From Prosopocoilus inquinatus (Eukaryota; Arthropoda; Insecta; Coleoptera; Lucanidae): a DNA stretch of 64,000 bases. The notes beneath the pieces were generated by a model, which was not told the DNA's origin, made no database searches, and was given only the letters and a program-made list of their open reading frames with translations. Numbering within the stretch: the first letter of the stretch is position 1; the number at the start of each line of letters is the position of its first letter. Below, piece by piece: positions 18,019 to 29,153 of the stretch. The position numbers were made by a program, and so were the translations under genes. The stretch covers positions 50,326,707 to 50,390,706 of the forward strand of contig CM069874.1 of assembly GCA_036172665.1 (NCBI GenBank), written 5' to 3'.

Positions 18019-21000
18019 TTATTTATTTTCTAATTCTTTTTCCAGTTTTTCAATTAGTTCTTTTAGTTTTTTATCTCTTTCTATATCAGCAATTTTATGG
18101 TGACCCCACGCCAGAGTATGAATTTTGTCATCCAAAATATAACGTTTATCGTCTTTAGATGATAAGGCAATTTTATTTTTCAACTCTGTATACACCGTAT
18201 GAAAATCTGAGTGAAACACGTACATCTTTTTAAAAATAAAACCATCTCGTTCAATGATTTCTTTATAGTCATCTACAGATAAGTATTTATCTATAACGTA
18301 TTTTTTAACACCTTTTGCTTTCTTAGTACATTTTGAAATAAGCTTTACACAGTAGGCTTTCGCACCGGTCCCGATAAAAGATTCTATAACCTGTCCTGCG
18401 TATTCGTCTTTAAATCGTCCAATAACTGATTCAGTTCGAGGCATTTCATGTACATTATTCGGTGGGTAATTTGAAGTATCAAATTTATCTAAATTTTGCT
18501 TTATGTCATCGTATACATTATCAGTATTAACGGTCAGTATTAAACTATCCGTATCAGTATATAATAAAGCTGCTCTATTGTTATATTTTCGCTTTATAAA
18601 ATTGTAATAAAAATCGTACATTACTGTTTTTGATATTTCCAAAACACAAAACCCTACGTATAAAGGTTTATTATAATTTACTTGTACTTTGCATAATTCT
18701 ATTGCGGCCAGGTGATCACTAAAAATTTTACTCGATTTATAGTTTGGTTTAGCTATCAATGATTCAGCTCCCGGTCTTCGATTATGGGTTTCCCAGCTGG
18801 TGGCCAATTTAATGTCGACGCGATTCTCAACATTTTCCATAGTTTTACCGAAAACACTATTATTTAATAATTTGTAAAAATTTTTTTCGAATTCGTTTTT
18901 AGCTTCAGCTCGTTTTTGTGAATTAAAGTCTATGTATATTTTTAGCCAACGAGATTGCTTAAATTTAATTGCCCTATGAATTTGGTTTAATATTAAACCA
19001 TTTTCCAAACATTGTTTCAGATTTAAATAGTGAATTATGTATTTCCTTTTGTTGTACAGATTTGGAATAAGTTTACCATATTTCGAATTTGGTGGAATTA
19101 TGTTTTCCGGACAAAATGGTAATTCGTTGTGGTTGTCATGTAAATGAGTCGGGTATTCCAAATCTACTTCGAATATGTACCCGACATCTGAATTTTCTTC
19201 TAACTCTGAAATGTTAAGATTGTTAATCTCTTCTGTACACAACCAAGTAAATTCTCCCCACGGAAATCTGGAACACATTGCGTGACCGTACAGATTTGTA
19301 GCATCAAGATATAGTAAATATTTAGTTGCCTTCTTAGAGTCAAAACCATGCACAAATTTATTATTAGCGTTTTCGATTCTTTTAGTGCACATACTCACTC
19401 CACCGCGTATACCCATTCTAAAAAAATGTAGCATATCAACATCTTGCAGTAACTCTAATTTAATTTTTGTCATTCTTAACATTGCATCCCAACTTAATCC
19501 TGGAGCGGTGAAAAAATGGCAAGGATCTAGTTTGTAATTATCAATACAAAGGTCTCTGAAATTTTCAAATACGTCTGCCAACAGTAAAACATCAGATGTT
19601 ACGTATACATCACTGTAATCACCCATAGTTTTACAGTTAAATAAATTCCAAACGCGCTGTGCTCTCTCATAATCTTCATCACTTACGTGTTCATCATACA
19701 GCACATCATAAAAATCTTTCTTAGAAGGTAAAGTGGCAAAATCTAATTTCATGAGTGAGTCAATAAAACAATACGGGAAAATTCCTTTTTGACGTATTAA
19801 TTTAAACATCTCCTCATCGTTAAAATATTTTCTAATTTCCCTACATTGCCAATCTTCCAAGTATGAACTTAATTTCTCTAAAGACGATTGCATGAAACGA
19901 AAAGAATCTACAAATCTTATTTTGAAATATACTTTACGCTTTTTACCTTTACAGTCTGTCTTATCCCCCACGTGTATTAATTTCGAAAAGGATATATATT
20001 TTTCCTTATTTTGTGCGATCACGTCCACATCTTCACCTTCTAATGCCATTGTCTTTACAAACAAGTGACTGTCATAATTAGAAAGATTATGAAAAAACAC
20101 TGGAATAAATTTTGGTATTTTAAAATTAATGTTGCACACAGAGTGAGCAGCACCTCTAAACGCTCCCGATAAATGTTCGTGATCACGCACCTTCTCCTTA
20201 ACATCTAATATTGGTTTTTCACAAATATGACACATTGTTGCACGGTCGTATGCCTCTTTTTCTTCTCGTGTTAAATCAGTCATCGGCTCAATTTTACTTA
20301 AATATTTATCGTAAATTTCTTTAATATCTTTTTCTAACCATTTTATAAACTCAGTGGCGGCATTCTCTCCGCGATATAACTTTAACATTGACAAATTTGC
20401 ATTGAAACTGCACTTAATGTAATATGCAAATGAATGAGGTTCGTGTTCATAACACTTAACAGTGAAAGATTTATCTGGATTTGGTTCTACTCTGTCCAGT
20501 GGTTTTAGCAATGCTTCGAAATCGGCATATATAACAAAAGGAAGTTTTAACTGTTTTTCAAAATTTTCAAATTGTAATATATTCTCTGGCAAAGATTCAC
20601 CATACTTATTTATTTTTAACTCTGTCGATGGTAAAACTGTTTTGATAACTACAGTCTTCCCTCTCGTGTCGTTGCAATTTTTCAATACATGGAAAATACA
20701 CTAAACATCCTTCACAAATATATTTCTCGTGACCGTGATGTGAAGTCTGTTTTGACACTAAACGTGATAAATTTTTAATCCAACAATAGTGAGTATTTCC
20801 GTTGTTGTCATCAATTAATAATAAGTTTATATGAATATTTTTTCTATTTTTAGTAAAATGTAACGGTCCTACAACTTCATCAACCGTAACCTTACCATTA
20901 TAATGGGAACCGAGTCCGTAGACATTTATAGAAATATTGTTCTTGCTTTCAAATTTCTTCACGTCACAAACTTTCAGTGGAAATTCTAGGTCAGTGAAAT

Positions 21001-21874
21001 CCGCTACTGTGTTATAATGGGGATACGAAGACATCCTTTGAGGAAGACCTGTCGGTTGACACATCGCTGACGTTATCGCCCAGGCAAAGCAAGCGTTGTC
21101 GTTATTTCTGACATTTATGACAGCTTTCTTCGCACTTATTGAAGACGGTAATGGCATGAAGCTGGATGCTTTCAGTGGATTGTATTTATTAATGTTGACT
21201 TCCATATATAAAATTCTGCACAAAGTCCATCCTGTAACAATATTTGCAACTTTAAGTTTTATTTAATTTAAACGATTGCACCTATTATTTGTTTTACCTG
21301 AATCTCTCTCCTGAAATTCCGACATTTTTACATGTATTTCGTTTACAAAATCACGATATATATTGTATATATCAGTTCCAAAACAAGTTATTTTATTCTT
21401 GGTGTTAAAAGATTTTATCTCAGAACTTTCTTTAGAATCTAAGAAATATACTCCGAAAATTTCCACATTCCACTTTAATGCTTTATGGATGTCTAATATA
21501 CTTTGAACCAAAGTTAGTACTTTTTCTTGAATATTGTACATAAAATCCTCGACATCGACATAATTGTAAGGTTCCGTTATACGGTACGTTACGATTTTGT
21601 CTCCGAATGCACCAGCTATCTTCTCCACGCCGTTATCGACGACCACAAAAGCATTACTTTTATGTGAATTACTACGCAAATGTGCTGAGAAACACTTTCT
21701 GCTGACGTATATTTCACACACATCACATTTCATAACGTTCACCTGGTCAACAACTTTGGACGGTCCGGCAATTTCATCTAATTTCAAACGTTTTCCCTGG
21801 CATGACGTACGCAAATGACGATTCATATTATCGATTCGCGTAAATTGTTTGCCACACTGATTGCAATTAAACAT
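18019..21874 (-). CDS. protein-primed family B DNA polymerase (pPolB), one intron, one frameshift
   Basis: The gene runs leftward from the ATG at 21874. Exon 1 is 21874-21298. A 66-bp intron (21297-21232, GTAAAA to TTACAG) is supported because splicing keeps phase and restores the conserved ERDSGW block. Near 20640-20655 the frame changes by +1 relative to the upstream frame with no room for an intron, so this copy has an indel (or an assembly error). The predicted length is about 1260 residues, typical of the family. Two C2H2 fingers are at the N-terminus and a third Cys/His pair at CEGCLVYFPCIEKLQRHE. Exonuclease motifs are YADFEALL and NLSNYDSHLF; polymerase motifs are A (DATNLYGHAM), B (LNNSVFGKTMEN) and C (LYTDTDSL). 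All key catalytic residues are present. It copies the linear genome from protein-primed ends. Confidence 0.93.
21232..21297 (-). other. intron of the polymerase gene
   Basis: 66 bases, GTAAAA...TTACAG on the minus strand. The upstream frame reads into a stop inside it, and joining the flanks keeps phase through the conserved ERDSG region. Confidence 0.85.
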
Positions 21875-21947
21875 GTTTTATAATTTTAATAAGCACTATC
21901 ACGTTCACTACGTTCAATTGGTAAACTCAATCTGAGGGTCAACCGTC

Positions 21948-21982
21948 GTCTGCGGATATCAAATTAAACACCTCCTTAAATA
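21948..21982 (-). promoter_or_regulatory. TATA-like promoter of the polymerase gene
   Basis: On the minus strand TATTTAAGG begins at 21982, and a GCAGA initiator-like sequence has its A at 21951, 31 bases on. Confidence 0.55.
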
Positions 21983-22039
21983 GGTACATATTCAATAACA
22001 GGTTGCGTCAGGGTTATTTCAAAACAATTACATTTGAGT

Positions 22040-22910
22040 CACCGCGCTTCAAGGTCCGTTACGAGGTCACCTCAGTCATTTCAAGGTCGCCTCAAGGTCA
22101 CCCCAAGGTCATTTAAAGGTCACCTCAGAGTCATTTCAAGGTCATTTCAAGGTCACCTCGAGGTCATTTCAAGGTCATCTTGGGGTCATTTCAAGGTTAT
22201 TTCAAGGTCACCTCAAGGTCATTTCAAGGTCACCTCGAGGTCATTTCAAGGTCACCTCAAGGTCATTTCAAGGTCACCTCAAGGTCATTTCAAGGTCACC
22301 TCAAGGTCATTTCAAGGTCACCCCAAGGTCATTTCAAGGTCACCCCAAGGTCATTTCAAGGTCACCTCAAGGTCATTTCAAGGTCACCTCAAGGTCATTT
22401 CAAGGTCACCTCAAGGTCATTTCAAGGTCATTTCAAGGTCACCTCAAGGTCATCTCAAGGTCATCTCAAGGTCACCTCAAGGTCACCTCAAGGTCACCTC
22501 AAGGTCATTTCAAGGTCATTTCAAGGTCACCTCAAGGTCACTTCAAGGTCATTTCAAGGTCACCTCAAGGTCATTTCAAGGTCACCTCAAGGTCATTTCA
22601 AGGTCACCTCAAGGTCATTTCAAGGTCATTTCAAGGTCACCTCAAGGTCATTTCAAGGTCACCTCAAGGTCATTTCAAGGTCACCTCAAGGTCATTTCAA
22701 GGTCACCACAAGGTCATCTCAAGGTCACCACAAGGTCATTTCAAGGTCACCTCAAGGTCATTTCAAGGTCACCTCAAGGTCATTTCAAGGTCACCTCAAG
22801 GTCATTTCAAGGTCACCTCAAGTTCACCTCACGGTCATTTCAAGGTCACCTCAAGGACATTTCAAGGTCACCTCAAGGTCATTTCAAGGTCACCTCAAGG
22901 TCATGACCTT
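22040..22910 (+). repeat. 11-bp tandem repeat array, about 78 copies
   Basis: Units alternate mostly between AAGGTCATTTC and AAGGTCACCTC, so nearly every unit contains TCAAGGTCA. Because 11 is not a multiple of 3 and the units lack stops, long frames are open across it; I treat those as artefacts. The array lies directly inside the right TIR of the Polinton and ends in the block shared with the TIR. Confidence 0.95.
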
Positions 22911-22925
22911 GACCTTGAAGCTCAT

Positions 22926-23035
22926 GGTGGGGTCACGTCAGGAATAGGCCGATTCTGGAACCTCCTCCGACCTTGACCTTGAATTTTATTGGTCAAGGTC
23001 GGAGGAGGTTCCAGAATCGGCCTATTCCTACTACT
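22926..23035 (-). repeat. Polinton right TIR with internal 39-bp hairpin
   Basis: Inverted match to 3708-3812. The hairpin arms are 22940-22978 and 22991-23029 with a 12-base loop. Confidence 0.93.
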
Positions 23036-23041
23036 GTTGTC
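23036..23041. repeat. Polinton target-site duplication, right copy (GTTGTC)
   Basis: Matches 3702-3707 and directly follows the right TIR. Confidence 0.95.
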
Positions 23042-23215
23042 ATTTAAAAAAAATCTTGATGACGTCATAACTTAAAAAAAAATTCATGAAAATATCTCAA
23101 AATATACTTCTTCTTATGGGCTGTAATTTGAATCGCTATACCCCTTTTAGATTTTTGTTTTATTACAAATATTAACGGAGTTATGGATTTTATCCGCTAC
23201 TTAGTTTCCACGCCG
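23042..23215 (-). repeat. right TIR of the Tc1-like element, outer piece
   Basis: Inverted match to 2050-2221. It completes the right TIR that begins at 3539. TA follows at 23216-23217. Confidence 0.92.
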
Positions 23216-23217
23216 TA

Positions 23218-26200
23218 TATATTTTTGTTTATTACTAGTGAAATAACTTCAGCGTACGGATTTTTAAGCAGCTTTCTCTTTGTTTTTAAATTTTAGAGAC
23301 GGCCATCCTAATTATAGAACAGACTATTTTCACCGTATTTTTCGTGGAATTTAGACCGTAGGATATTTTCACCGAAGAAGTCGGAAACCAAAGAATCCAA
23401 GTCGATTTTGTTTTCAATAATGGACTTCATCGAAGAAAAATACAAATGCGTATAAAATTGTACTATTTCTTGTGTAAAAAACTTTAGATTACAGTTTATC
23501 CAACTTTGCACCTTAGTACTTGGACCCTTTGGCTTTTGACTCCCTTCAATTGTGAACCACCATTTGCCTGACACTATATTAATAAGGAAACTTCATCATT
23601 TTAAAAAATTGACAGCAAGCTAATATAGTGGGATGGCGTTACCTGAATACGTAAGTGTGTTGATCGAGTATCGTTGCTAGTTGCTAGTATCAGTACATTT
23701 GTACTGAAATCAGTACTTTTCGTGTATTAATTTGTACAGTTGCGGCCTTAGAAAGCTAGCACACTAACAAATTCAATATTTCGGCAGTGTGAACTGATCC
23801 TAAATCTCTTTCTAAGCGTCACTCTAACGTTGCTACGGATTTGTCAACTGTGACACTGATATTAAAATGATAGACAACAATGATAAATGAAGGTTTGATT
23901 TACTTGCTACAAAATTGCTAATGTGCACAGTCACGGATTTAAATTTGGGGAGTATAAGACAGAAATTAAAAATAAAATTAATAAATTAGGTACTTCATAA
24001 ACACTTTAATTCAGAACTGTTTGTATAATAGTTTTGTGTGACTGTTGCCACTTTCTAGTACCCGAAGCAATAGGGACGAATGTCTTGACCGGAATACTTG
24101 CGGACAAAGAAAAAAAAATGACCCATCACATTGTATTACAGACGATCTGATTATAATCAAGCAGAAGATTCGGCCCACTTGCTTTACGAAAATTTAGTAT
24201 TTGGACAATATTAGTGGACAGTGTATCTCCATCCTGTTTTATCCTCACGCAAAAACAGGGGTATGGAGATACTCTCAGAGAGCTCGAGAGTGGTCAGTTG
24301 GAAACGCCATTATAGATGCGACGGAGTCGCGAAAACAGTAAATTTTTTTAATAATTTTTTCAGAATTTAGATTTTTCTTAACAATTTTTAAAAATACGCG
24401 AAATATTGAGGCAACAATGTCTCAGTTTCGGCTGAAACAGAAACCGAAACCGAATCTTATTCGAAAGAAGTTAGAGATAGTTTTACTAAAGTCTAAATTA
24501 AAAGTTTTATTTATTAATAACTGAAATTAAATAAATTTATATTGTAAGACAGAAATAAAAACAATTTTAAGTTAGTTTTATTTAATAATAACAGAAGTCA
24601 AACAAACTTAAGACAAAAACAAAAACGATTTAAAATTTTCGTCTATCATATTTTACAAAATTCAAAAGAGAATTTTTTTCAGCTATAGCTCATACACAAA
24701 ATTCAAATATGTATCTTATTAAAATTAAATTTAGGTCAGAATCAAAAACATTGGTATTTTAGAGATTACACGTCTTGCAAAGCAAATTCACTTTATAATT
24801 TGAAATTTTGTGGTAAAGATTGCGTTAATATTACGGCCTGCCTTTTCAAACTGGGGAATTTTGAATCAGCTTTTGAATTGGGATCGGTCACATTTTAAAT
24901 ATGCGGTCTAATATGAGTTAAAACAGCTTTAATTCACTGTCAAAATTGACATTTACACTGTTAACACTGAGTATCATTTTATTTGATAACTAAAAATTAA
25001 TCAAGTTTGAGATTAATATGCATTTAAAGTAGAAAAAAGAAAATAAATATAGTTTCGGTTGCAGCCGAAGGTTCGGCTGTTTTTTGACCGAAGCCGAAAC
25101 TTTGACCGAATATTCGGTCGGACACTAGCTATGGTTACAGCGTTAACAAACTCTTTGTTTATCTTACCATAAGATTATTAAGTATTATGCGACATTCAAA
25201 AAGTTAAAATTAATCTTTAAGACGTAAGAAGACATAATAGGTACGGATTTTATTCTTGCTATGATCGCATTATATTCGAAAAAAAAAACAAAATTTTAGT
25301 TTTCTGTTTCATAATTTCGCTTTTATATTGTTTTTATTTAATTATCCTTTTTTCACAAGTCTTCAGTTACTTGAGTTTAATTTATTATTATTATTATTAT
25401 TAAGCGTTAAATCTGGATAATACAATTTTTAAAGGTAAAATTCGTTTTTTCTTCGAATTTGAAACATGGTGAGTTGGCAGAAAAGAAGATTAAGAAAAAC
25501 AAATGCTGCCTCATTATGAAGAATTGCCGCAAATCAATTGTAGGACGCCACCCCACAATGGGACATTAGGAGATAAATCGTGCCAAAAGTACTTTTCATC
25601 AATAGTATAATTTGTTAACATAACATTTGTAGTCGCATACTTAATATTCCAATTTATTTAAAAAAATATAATTTAAGCCAATACGAATTTATTTTCTATG
25701 ATTTTTAGCCCTTTAAAAAGGTGTAACATGCCAAGGTATTAAATGACATTTTTGAACCTGTTTTTGTTACCTTTAAAATATTATCTGCGTGAATAACTTT
25801 GACAAATTTAATAGTTCTTTTTGAAAATATTTTACTTATAGTAGATTATAGGAATGGTAAGTGGAAATTTATTTCATTCTCTTTTTAAGTGCGAGCCTTT
25901 ACATTGATGGTTCTTTTTTGCATGCAGATCAATAAATATGTAGACTTTTGGTTATTATCGGTATTTGCCGACACCTTAAATTTTATGTTTACATAAGGAA
26001 TAAATGTCTAAGAACTGTTTCTCTTAAAATTTAGCTGCACCTTCTTCCACCTCTTCTTGTTATCATGTATTTAAGTTGCTCAAATTTAGGAAATTTTAAT
26101 TATACTTCAAATTGAGATGGCCTGACCATGTTGTACAAACATTTTTGGCAAATATCAAAAGCAGTTTTGCAGTTTGTTTAGTATATATGAACTATTATTT

Positions 26201-29153
26201 CATTGAAAAAGTTGTTAAATAATATTAATTAATAACTATTATTCTCAAAATACATGAACTAAAAGTTAAAAATGGTTGTTTATCTATTGTATTTGCTGAA
26301 AGTGGAAAGACAAATTTTACCAATTACAAAAATATGTTGTTGAAAACTTTTCACTCGAAGATGAAGAAAAACGCTTATTTAATCATTTTCAAACTTTCCA
26401 AATTTGTTTTTTCAGTTAAAACTTATTTAAATAATTTTTACTGACGTTCTCTTTACCAACGCGCATAATGATACCAGCATTCTTTTTATTGATGTTTTAG
26501 TTTCTATTTTTAACAAATTCGCAAACAAAAAAATTATAGAGGTAATAAATTTATGATTTAATTCATCATCACATTATACTCCTTAAATCGAATGGCGTAT
26601 TTTGTAATTTATTTTGTTTTTTTTATAAACGTTTTGAAGTATACCTCAATAAATTGAAGGAAGGAAAAAAGAAAAAATGTTTTTAGAATTCGATTTATAC
26701 AGGGTGTTGGAAAAAAGGCAAATAGTGTCACGAGGGATGCAGCAATGGCGCCTCCACCATGTCACGTGGTTAGGGGTAGGTAGCGGGTTCTCAGTGGTAG
26801 AGCTTGAAAACACAGTTTACCAAAACAATGTATACCTTTATTAAATGAATATTTTTATCTATCGGCGGACGATCTTTAAATGTGCGGGGGTGCGTTTTCG
26901 TAATTATCGGAAATCGCGACGGGTCGGCTGCGACAGCGAGGATGAGGAATCCCTCCGTGCTGAGGTTGAAGAGACCCGACGATTCGACTAACCGGATCCA
27001 GGGCAATCTCGAGGGCTGCAGCAATTGCGATGAGATGTCCTGATGAGGGTGGCGGCAGCACGGCGTCGGTGAGGATGCCTCCGTGGAACGGCAGCGTCCT
27101 GATGAGGGTGGCGGCGGCAAGGCGTCGGTGATGATGCCTCCGTGGAACGGGCAGCGTCCTGATGAGGGTGGCGGCGGCAAGGCGTTGGTGAGGATGCCTC
27201 CGTGGAACGGGCAGCGTCCTGATGAGGGTGGCGGCAACAAGGCGTCGGTGATGATGATCCTTCTTGGAAACGGCAGCGTCCTGATGCGGGTGGCGGTTGC
27301 ACGGCGTCGGTGAGGAAGGTCCTCCTGGGGAAGGTGGCACTAGGCCTACTTGAGTCGACGGCGGGTTCGACGACGAGTGCGGCTGCCCTTCTTACAGTAG
27401 GCACTAAGCCTACCGGAGTCGGTTTCGACTGCCTTCCCATCTTCTTCCGTACGTTATATAGGCGAAAATCTGTCTATTCGACTGTTATGACATGTTTCTG
27501 TGTTCTCCTTTCGTCACCTGTTGTATTAATTTGTCCCACATATAGCACGTGTTTTGTTATGAAACGTGAACCGCTTGTAGCTTAGATTTCGCAAGATTGC
27601 TGTCTTAATTGTTCTACTTTATTCCTCGCGGAAATATTTCGTCGCGACTCCTTTACATTTTATAATTATTAATTTTAGGCTAAAAATTAAATCCTTATCG
27701 TGACAATAGTGACGTACCCTACTTCCCCCCATAAAGAGCAAAAGTTCGGATTAAAATTCCCTATATTGTTTTGTTCTAAAAGTATAACTAATTTTAATGT
27801 ATAAAATTGATAATCTATGAAATAATAATTCGTATTCAATTAATAAAATCTTTTATTGATGATATATGAAAGAAAATGTGGTCTATTCTGTAACATTGAT
27901 ATGGACTTGATATTTGCTATATTTCAAGTGACCTTGCAAAATTTGTATTCTGTAAATAGTTTCCTAACAACTTGTAATCCGTTTGGAGTGTGATATCGAG
28001 TTAATATGCATCTCTCTTCAATTTGCGGTCGGCAATCGACGTGAATTGTTATGAAATCGTAACAAATTCTCTTCAATTATTGAAGACCATATCAATTGAT
28101 ATGAATATCAATGTTACAGAATAGCCCTGAAAGATATTTTTTCAGAACTAAAACTATGATACAGGTAAAAAATTATTTCAGAAGAAGAGAATCTGATTTA
28201 TTTAAAAATTAATTATTATCGGTTTTCCTTGATCATTATAATTGAAATCAGAATTATATTTCTTTGCTCCTTTTTTGTTTAAATTTTTATTTAAATTTTG
28301 TAAAAATGATATCTAAGAACTTTTATACTTGATCTAATCAAATCTAATGAAACGTATACAAAAGATTTTTTCAACGCCCTGTACATCAACTTTATATTAT
28401 GTTTGCTCCGTAATTCTATTTTTCGTACATCTCTTGTCATTTGTGCTAAATATAAATTTCATGAAGCAATTTTTTTATAGTTATAGTGAGTTTTGCTCCA
28501 CTGTGCACCCCCTTCCCTCCTCCCTACCCCTCTCGCGGATCATTCCGGAAACGATTACATAATAAAACAACAAACCGAAATTCTTATTGATGACGTCAAA
28601 ATATGTGATTCCGATTTTTATTAGAAACAGGCGGAAGTAGGTTAGAATTATTTGACGACGGTAGATGATTTTTGATAGGTAGACAAATACACAATTGATA
28701 AATAGTACCAAATTTACACCTGGAAGAATTTGATTTCCTTTTTTTTTGGATTCGAAGAGTTGATGATTCTCGGCTTACTCTTCAATTTTTTCTTCTCACT
28801 CTTGCATGTGCTAAAACCCATTCGTTCTCGCTCACATTTCTGCTCTCCCCTTACACGGAGCATGACAGTTGTAGAATGTAGAATGTCAGTTTTGAAATTG
28901 TAAAAATTAATGACAATAAAAAAATGAGATTACAATATATTTCATTGAAGGTGAAATATTAAAAAAAAAAATGTTTCATGAAATTTTCACAACGGGCGGC
29001 GCGCTTACAGTGAATTTCATTTCGAACTTTCGAAGATTGGTAGTACTGAAAAGTGACAGCTATTATTAAAAAAAAAATGGTTCTTCTCCGAGTTCGCATT
29101 TGAAAACATCGTGGGCGGTTTTGATTTAGCAAAAGTAAATTTTTGGTTTAGAA
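23218..29153. other. gene-poor AT-rich region before CSN6
   Basis: No supported gene. An 88-codon minus-strand frame (23308-23574) is not recognisable. A TTA microsatellite lies at about 25380-25403, an imperfect hairpin at 24220-24285, and a 60-bp minisatellite at 27038-27300 (listed separately). The final 170 bases before CSN6 are slightly GC-richer and should hold its promoter, but I see no clear TATA box. Confidence 0.5.
27038..27310. repeat. GC-rich 60-bp minisatellite, about 4.5 copies
   Basis: Units starting CCTGATGAGGGTGGCGGC recur at about 27038, 27098, 27158, 27218 and 27279. Frames are open on both strands through it because the period is a multiple of 3. I see no evidence that it codes for protein. 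Confidence 0.9.

Larger units (their letters stand above)
3708..23035 (+). mobile_element. Polinton/Maverick, near complete, 19.3 kb
   Basis: Bounded by matching TIRs that begin AGTAGTAGG and by the 6-bp duplication GTTGTC. It encodes the family's hallmark set: integrase, protein-primed DNA polymerase B, packaging ATPase, adenovirus-type cysteine protease, and major and minor jelly-roll capsid proteins, plus a phospholipase A2/pX-like protein, a DUF8207-like protein and several small or unknown proteins. Rightward genes fill 4.3-17.9 kb and the polymerase runs leftward at 18.0-21.9 kb. Visible damage is small: one frameshift in the polymerase and perhaps the protease junction. Such elements are thought to be able to form virions; this copy looks young. 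Confidence 0.97.
2050..23215 (+). mobile_element. Tc1/mariner-like DNA transposon, interrupted by a Polinton
   Basis: The left TIR (2050-2391) is repeated in inverted orientation in two pieces: 3539-3707 and 23042-23215, together 343 bases. The tips read CAGCGTGG on the left and the complement of CGGCGTGG on the right, each bordered by TA (2048-2049 and 23216-23217), the Tc1/mariner target duplication. Without the Polinton and one copy of its target duplication the element is about 1.83 kb, a normal size for the superfamily. The right TIR is cut exactly where the Polinton sits, so the Polinton arrived later. Confidence 0.9.

Noticed and set aside
22040..22910. Possible CRISPR-like array
   Set aside because: The 11-bp units are contiguous with no unique spacers; this is a simple tandem repeat in a eukaryotic element.
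22034..22947. Two long plus-strand frames (255 and 290 codons) of SRSFQGHLKV-type repeats
   Set aside because: They run through the 11-bp tandem array, which has no stops in any of these frames; they are artefacts of the repeat.
23308..23574. 88-codon minus-strand frame starting MSGKWWFTIEG
   Set aside because: No recognisable family, no splice or promoter support; could be an old exon or repeat but I cannot support it.
26791..27440. Several 150-codon minus-strand Pro/His/Arg-rich frames
   Set aside because: They follow a 60-bp minisatellite whose period keeps frames open; no recognisable domain or start context.
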